From: Biformimicrobium ophioploci
GTDB lineage: Bacteria > Pseudomonadota > Gammaproteobacteria > Pseudomonadales > Cellvibrionaceae
DNA: 64,000 bases
Direction: 5' to 3'
Assembly (NCBI RefSeq): GCF_030270605.1
Contig: NZ_BSYJ01000001.1
Location: forward strand, 310,001-374,000
In this document: piece after piece, positions 10,079 to 17,829 of the stretch
How positions within the stretch are numbered: position 1 is the stretch's first letter
How the letters are laid out: every line of letters starts with the position of its first letter
The notes under the pieces: generated by a model
Databases searched by the model: none
The model's input: only the letters and a program-made list of their open reading frames with translations
Told to the model about the DNA's origin: nothing
Made by a program: the position numbers and the translations under genes

Positions 10079-10094
10079 TGCAGGGAAGGTGCCA
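10079..10094 (-). promoter_or_regulatory. sigma-54 (RpoN) promoter of the porin-amtB-glnK unit
   Basis: On the minus strand TGGCACCTTCCCTGCA matches the -24/-12 consensus, with GG and GC dinucleotides separated by exactly 10 bases. Transcription would start about 12 bases downstream (near 10067), leaving about a 40-base leader before the porin ATG at 10026. RpoN control is expected for amtB/glnK. Confidence 0.7.
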
Positions 10095-10179
10095 ATTTTG
10101 AAAACTGCTTGTTTTTCAGTCGCTTGCAAATTTCCTGCAACCCTTGCGCAGGAATTGATTCGCGCCGGCATCGCACACA

Positions 10180-10227
10180 TGCACCACAACGGGCACGCGC
10201 ACTAAATCGGTGCACCAATTTGGACGC
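10180..10227. promoter_or_regulatory. two NtrC-like enhancer sites
   Basis: Two copies of the half-site TGCACC followed after 5 bases by GG occur at 10180-10196 and 10211-10227, against the NtrC consensus TGCACC-N5-GGTGCA; the right halves match poorly (GGGCAC and GGACGC). They are 31 bp, about three helical turns, apart and lie 110-160 bp upstream of the predicted sigma-54 start site, the usual enhancer arrangement. The second overlaps the region just before ubiK on the other strand. Confidence 0.45.
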
Positions 10228-10309
10228 GGCTTGCCCGCTTGCGGTGCTGGGTTACAATGCCGGCCTGTCGCAGGTGAGCGACGACCTTAAAAAGCGGAGG
10301 CAAAAGCAA

Positions 10310-10537
10310 ATGGCGGATGAACGCTGGCAAACGTTCCTGAACGACCTGCAACAACAGGGCGCGGTGATCGGCAGCGACCTGCGTGCCGCCCTGAAAATCG
10401 CCCTGGGCAAGTTACCGGTCGTCAGCCAGGAAGAGTTCGACACCCAGGCCGCCCTGCTCGCCCGCACCCGCGAACGGCTGCAGCAACTGGAAGACCAGGT
10501 TGCAGAGCTGGAACGACAGCTGGACGCTGACCACTAG
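10310..10537 (+). CDS. ubiK: ubiquinone biosynthesis accessory factor UbiK
   Basis: Small (75-residue) helical protein of the UbiK/YqiC (BMFP) family that assists the aerobic ubiquinone biosynthesis complex, probably with UbiJ. The conserved block VVSQEEFDTQAALLARTRE (about residues 37-55) and the C-terminal trimeric coiled coil (QLEDQVAELERQL) are diagnostic. GGAGG is 9 bp before the ATG at 10310; the frame is open much further upstream but without family similarity. comM lies downstream, as in other gammaproteobacteria. Confidence 0.9.
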   Translation: MADERWQTFLNDLQQQGAVIGSDLRAALKIALGKLPVVSQEEFDTQAALLARTRERLQQLEDQVAELERQLDADH

Positions 10538-10628
10538 CCGGGAATAAAAAGCAACGACAGCACACGGCGGACGCAAGGCACACACCAACAAACCAATAAC
10601 CGCCGAATACAGTCAAGGATGATTGTCG

Positions 10629-11781
10629 ATGTCGCTATCCATCGTGCTCGCGCGCGCCCAGCTGGGTGTGCAGGCCCCGCTCGTCACCGTTGAAACTCAC
10701 CTCTCCAATGGCCTTCCGGCCTTCCATATCGTCGGCCTGCCGGAAACTGCTGTGCGCGAGAGCCGCGACCGCGTACGCAGCGCACTGCTCAACAGTCACT
10801 TCGTATTTCCGGACCAGCGTATTACCGTCAACCTGGCCCCCGCGGACCTGCCCAAGGACGGCGGCCGCTACGACCTGGCGATTGCCATCGGCATACTCGC
10901 CGCGTCCGGGCAGGTGCCGGCGGAAGCGGTCCAGGCACTCGAATTTATCGGCGAGCTGGCGCTCAGCGGAACCTTGCGGCCGGTGCCCGGCGCACTGCCC
11001 TGTGCCATCGCCACCCGCGACGCCGGGCGCAGGCTGGTAGTACCGCAGGCCTCTGGCGGCGAAGCAGCGCTGGCTGGCGAACATGTACTCGCGGCCGGCT
11101 CGCTGCTGCAGGTCTGCGCCGACCTGCACGGGCGCGAAGCCCTGCCGGTCGCACAGGCTGAATCCAGCACTGGCCCGATTGAAAGCAGGGACCTGGCCGA
11201 TGTACGTGGCCAGCTGGCGGCGCGGCGCGCACTGGAGATCGCCGCTGCCGGCGGCCACAACCTGTTGTTTTTTGGCCCGCCCGGCACCGGCAAGACCATG
11301 CTGGCCAGTCGCCTGCCGGGCATCTTGCCGGCACTTTCCGCGGAAGAATTCCTGCAGGTCGCAGCACTCTATTCCAGCGCCGGTCTCGGCCAGCCCGCCG
11401 CACGCCCGTTCCGCGCGCCGCATCACAGCTGTTCGTCGACCGCGCTGGTCGGCGGCGGCAGCCGGGGAGGACTCGGCAACCGTGCGGGCGCGGGTGGAGG
11501 TGGCGCGCGAGCGCCAGTTGCAGCGCCAGGGCGGCGTCAACGCCGGGCTGCACGGTGCGGCCCTGGACCGGCACTGCGCCCTCGGGGAGGAGGAAGCCTC
11601 GCTGTTGCAGCAGTCCGCCGAGCGGCTCGGCCTGTCGGCGCGCAGTTACCACCGGGTGTTGCGCGTGGCGCGCACCCTGACAGACCTGGCCGGCCGCGAC
11701 CGCATAACCACTACCGAACTTGCGGAAGCGCTGGCGTATCGCAACCTCGACCGGGCGGTGACGGTCACGCCCGCTTGGTGA
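10629..11781 (+). pseudogene. comM: comM (yifB) with internal deletion and frameshift
   Basis: ComM is a hexameric AAA+ helicase promoting branch migration in natural transformation (about 500 residues). Here the N-terminal S5-like domain and the Walker A motif (FGPPGTGKTML) are intact up to ALVGGGS at about 11460, in the frame of the ATG at 10629. The rest of the AAA+ core, including the Walker B LFLDELPEF region expected next, is absent. The C-terminal domain resumes at about 11464 in the +1-shifted frame as GEDSATVRARV and runs to the stop at 11781. Roughly 120 residues are missing. Read from the ATG, the frame runs on out of frame to 11837 and yields nonsense. A loss of function is clear if the sequence is correct; an assembly collapse in GC-rich DNA is the alternative. 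Confidence 0.88.
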
Positions 11782-11844
11782 TGTGCGGCGGCGCGCTTGC
11801 TAAAATGCGCCGCCTCAACCCCGACAGCACCGACTGAATTTGCC

Positions 11845-13881
11845 ATGACCAAACTCAACCCGCGCCAGGCAGAAGCCGTGAAGTACATCGATGGTCCCTG
11901 CCTGGTGCTGGCGGGGGCCGGCTCCGGCAAGACCAGCGTGATCACCCGCAAGATCGCCTACCTGGTAGAGGAATGCGGCTTCCAGGCACGCAACATCGCC
12001 GCGCTCACCTTTACCAACAAGGCCGCACGGGAAATGAAGGAGCGGGTCAGCAAGCTGCTGAAGGAAGGCAACGTGGCCGGCCGTGCGACACAGGGCCTGA
12101 CCGTATCCACGTTCCACAACCTGGGCCTCAATATCCTGCGCCGCGAACATCGCGCGGCGGGCTTCAAACCGGGCTTCTCGATCTTCGATTCGGACGACGC
12201 CCGCGCCCTGATCAAGGAACTGATGCTGCGCGGTGGCGACCTGGATACCGACCTGCTGGACAGCGTGCAGAACCAGATTTCCAACTGGAAGAACGAGATG
12301 GTGGCGCCGCAACGCGCGCTGGAACTGGCGGAAAGCGCCGGCGAGCAGGCCGTCGCCATCGCCTACGGCCGCTACTGCGAAGCTTTGCGGGCCTACAATG
12401 CAGTCGATTTCGACGATCTGATCCTGCTGCCGGTACAGCTGTTCGACCAGCAGCCGGAAATCCTGGCCAAGTGGCAGCGCAAGATCCGCTACATGCTGGT
12501 GGACGAGTACCAGGACACCAACAGCGCCCAGTACCTGCTGGTGCACAAGCTGATCGGTTCGCGCGGCGCGCTGACCGTGGTAGGCGATGATGACCAGTCG
12601 ATCTACGCCTGGCGCGGCGCGCGCCCGGAAAACATGAGCGAGCTGAAGAAGGACTTCCCCAGCCTGCGAGTGATCAAGCTGGAGCAGAATTACCGCTCCA
12701 CCAGCCGCATCCTGCGGGTCGCCAACCACCTGATCGCGCACAACCCGCACGAATTCGACAAGGCGCTGTGGTCGGACAAGGGGCTCGGCGAGGAGCTGCG
12801 CCTGATCCGCTGCCGCAACGAAACCGACGAGGCCGAGCGGGTTGCTAACGAGATCTACCTGCAAAAGCATCGCCGGGGTGCGCGCTTTATGGATTTCGCG
12901 GTGCTGTACCGCGGCAACTTCCAGTCGCGCCTGATCGAGATGAAGCTGCAGGAGCACCAGATTCCGTACCAGCTGTCCGGCGGTACGTCTTTCTTTGCCC
13001 GCGCGGAGATCAAGGACGTGATGGGCTACCTGCGCCTGATCGTCAATCCCGACGATGACAACGCCTTCCTGCGGGTGGTCAACACGCCGCGGCGCCAGAT
13101 TGGTACCACCTCGCTGGAAGCGCTGGGTAACTACGCCAAGGAACGCGAAATCTCCATGTACGCGGCCTGCTCGGAGCTCGGCTTCCGCCAGGTTATCAGC
13201 GAGCAGGGTTACGAGCGCCTCAACCGCTTCGTGACCTGGATGGATGTGGTGCGTCGCAACTGCCTGGAGGCCGAACCGCATGCGGCCCTGCGCGAGATGC
13301 TGGCGGATATCGACTTCGAGGGCTGGATCCACCAGAACGCCTCCAGCGAGAAGGTGGGCGAGAAGCGCATGGAAAACGTGTGGTACCTGCTCGACTCGCT
13401 GAAGAAGATCATGGAGCGCGACGACAACGAGAGCGAACTGGACGAGGGCGTTACCATCGAAAGCGCCATCTCCAAGCTGGTACTGCGCGACATGCTGGAG
13501 CGCCAGGAGGAGGAAGAAGCCACCGACAAGGTCAGCCTCATGACCCTACACGCGTCCAAGGGACTGGAATTCCCGCACGTGTTCCTGGTGGGCATGGAAG
13601 AGGACCTGTTGCCGCACCGCAACAGCATCGAGGACGACAATATCGAGGAAGAGCGGCGCCTGACCTACGTCGGTATTACCCGCGCGCAACAGACCCTGAC
13701 CATGAGTCTGGCGGCCAAGCGCAAGCAGTTCGGTGAGATGCAGGAAACCACCCCGAGCCGCTTTATCGACGAGCTACCGGAGGAGGACGTGGTTCGCGAG
13801 GGCTTTGCGGAGGCGACACCGGAGCAGAACCAGGCCAAGGGCAAGGAAACCCTGGGCTCGCTGCTGAGCATGTTCGACTGA
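11845..13881 (+). CDS. rep: ATP-dependent DNA helicase Rep
   Basis: Superfamily 1A 3'-5' helicase that clears protein roadblocks ahead of the replication fork. The 678-residue product carries the Walker A AGAGSGKTS (residues 23-31), motif Ia TFTNKAA, motif II DEYQDTN, motif III GDDDQSIYAWRGA, motif IV LEQNYRS, motif V TLHASKGLEFPHVF and motif VI YVGITRAQ. Length and the C-terminus match E. coli Rep (673) better than UvrD. The ATG at 11845 gives the usual MxxLNPRQ start. It lies 63 bp after the broken comM and ends at a strong intrinsic terminator. Confidence 0.95.
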   Translation: MTKLNPRQAEAVKYIDGPCLVLAGAGSGKTSVITRKIAYLVEECGFQARNIAALTFTNKAAREMKERVSKLLKEGNVAGRATQGLTVSTFHNLGLNILRREHRAAGFKPGFSIFDSDDARALIKELMLRGGDLDTDLLDSVQNQISNWKNEMVAPQRALELAESAGEQAVAIAYGRYCEALRAYNAVDFDDLILLPVQLFDQQPEILAKWQRKIRYMLVDEYQDTNSAQYLLVHKLIGSRGALTVVGDDDQSIYAWRGARPENMSELKKDFPSLRVIKLEQNYRSTSRILRVANHLIAHNPHEFDKALWSDKGLGEELRLIRCRNETDEAERVANEIYLQKHRRGARFMDFAVLYRGNFQSRLIEMKLQEHQIPYQLSGGTSFFARAEIKDVMGYLRLIVNPDDDNAFLRVVNTPRRQIGTTSLEALGNYAKEREISMYAACSELGFRQVISEQGYERLNRFVTWMDVVRRNCLEAEPHAALREMLADIDFEGWIHQNASSEKVGEKRMENVWYLLDSLKKIMERDDNESELDEGVTIESAISKLVLRDMLERQEEEEATDKVSLMTLHASKGLEFPHVFLVGMEEDLLPHRNSIEDDNIEEERRLTYVGITRAQQTLTMSLAAKRKQFGEMQETTPSRFIDELPEEDVVREGFAEATPEQNQAKGKETLGSLLSMFD

Positions 13882-13905
13882 ACAGCAGGCCAACCTACAG
13901 ACAAC

Positions 13906-13930
13906 AAAAAAGGCCGCTTAGCGGCCTTTT
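13906..13930. terminator. bidirectional intrinsic terminator
   Basis: AAAAGGCCGC, loop TTA, GCGGCCTTTTT: a GC-rich stem flanked by A and T runs, so it can act in both directions. It lies between the convergent rep and cytochrome c5 genes. Confidence 0.9.
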
Positions 13931-13949
13931 TCGCAGAAGATCGCAGCTT

Positions 13950-14363
13950 TTACTTGCTGCCTTCCACCATGTAATCCACAGCGGCCTTGATCTCGTCATC
14001 GCTGCAGGTCATGCACAGGCCCTTGGCCGGCATGGCATTGATGCCGTTGATGGCGTTGCTGTACAGGGTATCCATGCCCTTGCCAATGCGGTCGGTCCAG
14101 GCTGCTGCATCGCCGAAACGCGGCGCGCCTGCGGCGCCGGTGCCGTGACAGGAGAAACAGCTCGCCTTATAGACGTCTTCGCCACTGCGGGCTTCACCGC
14201 CGGTAGCCGCCTGGGCGGGGGCCGCGGCAGCACACTCGTCACCGGCCATGCACACGCTTCCCACCGGGGCGATACGGTTCTTGATTTTTTCATCGTCGGC
14301 GCCGGCAAATGCAGTACCCATGACCAGGCCGGCAGCCAGCAACAAGCTCAACATGTTCTTCAT
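13950..14363 (-). CDS. cytochrome c5-type monohaem cytochrome
   Basis: Secreted class I c-type cytochrome of 137 residues. A signal peptide (AAGLVMGTAFA, cleaved after about residue 20) is followed by a linker with an extra Cys pair (C38, C44), the single haem motif CFSCH (residues 69-73) and a distal methionine in AMPAKG. The C-terminal CMTC pair is typical of the cytochrome c5 family. GGGG stands 7 bp before the ATG at 14363; the start at 14450 would add a non-signal extension. It probably shuttles electrons to a terminal oxidase in the periplasm. Confidence 0.88.
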   Translation of the reverse strand: MKNMLSLLLAAGLVMGTAFAGADDEKIKNRIAPVGSVCMAGDECAAAAPAQAATGGEARSGEDVYKASCFSCHGTGAAGAPRFGDAAAWTDRIGKGMDTLYSNAINGINAMPAKGLCMTCSDDEIKAAVDYMVEGSK

Positions 14364-14537
14364 AACCATTCCCCTTTTGCCCGGTGCGGTCACGGGCCTT
14401 TCTCGTCCGGCACCACAGCGCACCGAAATACCGCGTGGCATTATAGTCATTTCCGCCCCGACGTGCGAAGCTTGTTTGCCCGACGGGCAACGAATTCCGG
14501 CGGCTCCAGCCTAAACCGACAATAATTGAAGCTGACC

Positions 14538-15941
14538 ATGCATTATTTCCAGCGCCTGACCCTGAGCGTCATTCTGGCCACTGCGGCCAGCCACGGCCTT
14601 GCCGACACCAGCCTGACCAAGCGCAGCCTGGCTGCCGGCTACAAGGCGGCCTTCACCTGCAGCGCCACCTTCAACGCCGGTCGCAGCGAGGCAGAAATCG
14701 AGGCGGGAGAGCTCAGCGGCATCTATCCGGATTACCGCGAGGCCATGGCCGGACTCGGCGGCGCCAGCATCGATGAGGACGGCCGCACCGTGGCGGTGAC
14801 CTACGATGACAGCGCTCCACCCCGCTACGCCGCCTGGCGGGGCAACAGCGGCTGCGTGCAGATTCCGATGGGGTCGGACCCCAAAAGCTTTGACCTGCCG
14901 CCGGAGGTGCGCTTCAAGCGCGTGGACCAGAGCCAGACACCCTGGCCCATGGGCGACAAGGTTGGCAACGCCAATGGATCCGCGGCCCTGCGCACCATCG
15001 TCGACGATGCCTTTACCGGTGAACGCTACGGCGCCGGCACCAATACCACCGCCGTACTGGTGACCAGCCCGCAGGCGCTGATCTACGAGGCCTACCGCGA
15101 GGATTTTGGTCCGTTTATTCCGCAACGGACCTGGTCCGTGGCCAAGAGTATCGCCGCCTCCGTGGTGGGCACCGCAGTGCTGCGGGACATGCTCGCGGTG
15201 GACCGCCCGGTGCCAATCCCCCAGTGGCAAACCCCCGGCGATCCGCGCCAGCAGATTACCTGGACGCACCTGCTGCACATGGCCAGCGGCCTGGAGAGCG
15301 GCAGTACCGGCTCACGCACCGATGCCACCTACTTCGGTGGCCAGCCGGTGGCGGAAACCGCCCCCACCCATGCACTGGAAGCCGTGCCCGGGCAGCGCTG
15401 GAAATACGCCAACAACGACACCCTGCTGCTGATGCTGGGCCTGCGCAGCCTGTTTGACGATACCGACCGCTACGGCCAGTTCCCGTTCCGCGCGCTGCTG
15501 CACCCGATCGGCATGTACCACACCTACCCCGAGCGCGACTGGCAGGGCACCTTCGTCATGTCCAGCCAGGTCTGGACGACCGCGAGAGACCTGGGCCGAC
15601 TCGGCATCCTGTACCTGGAAGATGGTGTGTGGGGCAACCAGCGTATCCTGCCCGAGGGCTGGAGCCAGTTCGTGCGCACCCCGGCGCCGAGCCAGCCGCC
15701 TGAACGCAATTCACGCGGCCAGCCGTCGCCCGGTTACGGCGCACAGTTCTGGCTGCTGGGCGAGCGCCACAGCAAGCTGCCGGTGGATACTTTTGCCGCC
15801 ATGGGCCATCGCGGCCAGTATGTGGTGGTCATCCCGTCGCGCAACCTGGTGATCGTGCGCCGCGGCCTGGATGAGTCGGGCGGCACACGTTTCGATATCG
15901 GCAGCTTTACCCTGGATATCCTCAGGGCACTGGGCAGCTAA
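14538..15941 (+). CDS. secreted serine hydrolase, class C beta-lactamase fold
   Basis: Periplasmic or secreted beta-lactamase/transpeptidase-like hydrolase (Pfam Beta-lactamase), 467 residues. A signal peptide cleaved after SHGLA (about residue 22) is followed by about 120 residues of extra N-terminal sequence and the catalytic domain with SVAK (S200-K203), YAN near residue 288 and the third motif as HRG in the C-terminal part. The family covers esterases, D-amino-acid peptidases and nylon-oligomer hydrolases, so the substrate is unknown. ATG at 14538 is preferred over TTG at 14526 as it gives a normal signal peptide. A paralogue is at 30966-32324. Confidence 0.85.
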   Translation: MHYFQRLTLSVILATAASHGLADTSLTKRSLAAGYKAAFTCSATFNAGRSEAEIEAGELSGIYPDYREAMAGLGGASIDEDGRTVAVTYDDSAPPRYAAWRGNSGCVQIPMGSDPKSFDLPPEVRFKRVDQSQTPWPMGDKVGNANGSAALRTIVDDAFTGERYGAGTNTTAVLVTSPQALIYEAYREDFGPFIPQRTWSVAKSIAASVVGTAVLRDMLAVDRPVPIPQWQTPGDPRQQITWTHLLHMASGLESGSTGSRTDATYFGGQPVAETAPTHALEAVPGQRWKYANNDTLLLMLGLRSLFDDTDRYGQFPFRALLHPIGMYHTYPERDWQGTFVMSSQVWTTARDLGRLGILYLEDGVWGNQRILPEGWSQFVRTPAPSQPPERNSRGQPSPGYGAQFWLLGERHSKLPVDTFAAMGHRGQYVVVIPSRNLVIVRRGLDESGGTRFDIGSFTLDILRALGS

Positions 15942-15955
15942 TACGCAGCTGAACG

Positions 15956-17779
15956 TCAGGGCAGCAGGCTGCTCTGCGCGACCTTGCGCTTGTACTCCGC
16001 CTTGCTGGCACGGATGGACTGCAGGATCTGCTCGCGGAACTCCTCCCGCGACAGCATCTCTTCCACCTTGAGCAGGGCGGCATCGATGGATACCCCCACC
16101 ACCAGCCCCACCCCGGCACCGATCACCGCGCCCACCAGGTTGCCCACACCCGGCACCACGGAGCCCAGTGCTGCGCCGGCCGCCGCGCCTGCGCCGGAGG
16201 CACCGGCCTTGGATACCAGCGCCTTGCTCATGGCTTGTGTAGCGAGTTTCAGGGTGCCCTTGCCGGCAGTTTTCATCACCACCTTGGAGGCGACCATTGC
16301 CGACAGTGCACCGACACCCGCCCCCGCGGCACGCATATTGAGGTTGATCAACTCGATCTCGGCCGCAGGCCCCTGCACCACCGCGGCGGGGATCAGTTCC
16401 GTCACCGCAAACTCACCTTCGGGCATTGCGATTTCGTTTTCGGCCAGCAGGCGCCCGGCCTGCGCGCGATAATCCTGCAGTGCCTGACGGTTGTCCGCTT
16501 CCAGTGCCTGGAGTGTCTGTTGCACCGGGGCAAACGGATCACCGAACGAGAGCTTCTCCTGTAACTTGCTGCTGACTTGCTCCTCCAGCGAGTTGGTCAG
16601 CATCGCACCGATGCGCAGGTACTCCGCCGGCAGGCTGTAATACCAGTCCAGGTAATAATCGACATTCTGCTCCATCGCCAGGAATGCCATATCCACCTGC
16701 CGGTCCAGCAGTTGCTGGCCCGCAGCCAGGCGCGCGATCGTCTGCGCGCGCAGCGCCTCCAGTTGCGCCGCCGTACCGGGCTTGAAGTAGCGTCCCTCCC
16801 ACACTTCCAGCTGCGGGATCGCCGCCTGTTCACGGCGCTGCAATTCCTCCAGGAAGGTTTCACTGTTGCGCACCGACACTTCAAGGTAGGCAACCAAAGG
16901 GGTATACAGGAACAGCAACACCACCACGGTAACCGCACTGGCGGCTATCACACGCCCCGGTGACGGGCGCTGCGGCAGCGGCGCCTCATCCAGAGGCACC
17001 AGCACACGACGATACTCGGTGCCGGGCACCATAAACGCGGAAAGCGCCACGGCAATGCTCGCCAGTGCCGCAACGGATCCTGCAAAAGCCAGCAGCAGAG
17101 CCTTGCTGCCAAAACTCTCACGCAAGACATCGAGCCCCAGGTTTTTCACTGCCTGGTAGTAGCCGCTATAGCGCTCCAGGTACTGGGCAATAATGCTCTG
17201 CTCCATTGCCGGCATGGCGGTGTGCGATTCGCGCATCACCTCGGACAGTAGCGGCGCCTGCTCGTCGGCGAGTACGAACACCTGCAACGCGAGCAGCCCC
17301 AGCGCTGTGATCAGGGTGAAAGTCCAGCGCGACCAGACCAGCGCCCGGGACAGAGCCCGGTACGGCTTGTATTGCGTCAGTGCCAGCGGATAGAAACGGT
17401 AATGCAAGGCGAACAGTAGTGGCACTGCGGCGCCGAGAAAGAACCACTCGACTGGCAACAGCGACCGGAACCAGTAAAGCAGGAACAATCCGGTCAAAAG
17501 CGAGAACAGGCCCCAGAAAACGGCGGGCAGCAGGCGCCGGCTACGGAAATACCGGAGCAGGCTACCGCGCCGGTACTGGTGCACATGGAATATCTTGTTG
17601 ACGCTGCCCGTATACAGGCGCGCCATAAAAAAAGGGGCACCCAGGCACACACTGCCCGCGATCAACACCCAGAGCTCCCGTCGCGGCAGCAGTTCCGAAA
17701 GCCACCAGCCGAGCCCCAGCCAACTCCAGCAGAGCAGCAGATAGATCAGAAAATGTTTACCCGAATATCGAAAGTGCAT
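15956..17779 (-). CDS. polytopic membrane protein with C-terminal glycine zipper, function unknown
   Basis: I do not recognise this 606-residue protein. Its N-terminal part has about seven hydrophobic segments, including FLIYLLLCWSWLGLGWW near residue 10, a Trp/Phe-rich pair around 95-145, and two more around 240 and 285. The middle (310-470) is hydrophilic and probably helical. The C-terminal 120 residues contain a long Gly/Ala-rich stretch (GAGAAAGAALGS, GAVIGAGVGLVVG) of glycine-zipper type, followed by a charged helix. AGGA lies 5 bp before the ATG at 17779; the longer frame to 17833 would overlap the upstream gene. It follows the OsmC-YcaO gene by 50 bp on the same strand, so the two are probably co-transcribed. 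Confidence 0.75.
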   Translation of the reverse strand: MHFRYSGKHFLIYLLLCWSWLGLGWWLSELLPRRELWVLIAGSVCLGAPFFMARLYTGSVNKIFHVHQYRRGSLLRYFRSRRLLPAVFWGLFSLLTGLFLLYWFRSLLPVEWFFLGAAVPLLFALHYRFYPLALTQYKPYRALSRALVWSRWTFTLITALGLLALQVFVLADEQAPLLSEVMRESHTAMPAMEQSIIAQYLERYSGYYQAVKNLGLDVLRESFGSKALLLAFAGSVAALASIAVALSAFMVPGTEYRRVLVPLDEAPLPQRPSPGRVIAASAVTVVVLLFLYTPLVAYLEVSVRNSETFLEELQRREQAAIPQLEVWEGRYFKPGTAAQLEALRAQTIARLAAGQQLLDRQVDMAFLAMEQNVDYYLDWYYSLPAEYLRIGAMLTNSLEEQVSSKLQEKLSFGDPFAPVQQTLQALEADNRQALQDYRAQAGRLLAENEIAMPEGEFAVTELIPAAVVQGPAAEIELINLNMRAAGAGVGALSAMVASKVVMKTAGKGTLKLATQAMSKALVSKAGASGAGAAAGAALGSVVPGVGNLVGAVIGAGVGLVVGVSIDAALLKVEEMLSREEFREQILQSIRASKAEYKRKVAQSSLLP

Positions 17780-17829
17780 GGGTTCCTTTGCTGCTGCTCG
17801 ACCACACAGCGGTTCATGCGTCCAACTGT

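Noticed and set aside
14145-14525. Plus-strand frames opposite the cytochrome c5 gene
   Set aside because: Shadow of a clear c-type cytochrome with signal peptide and haem motif.
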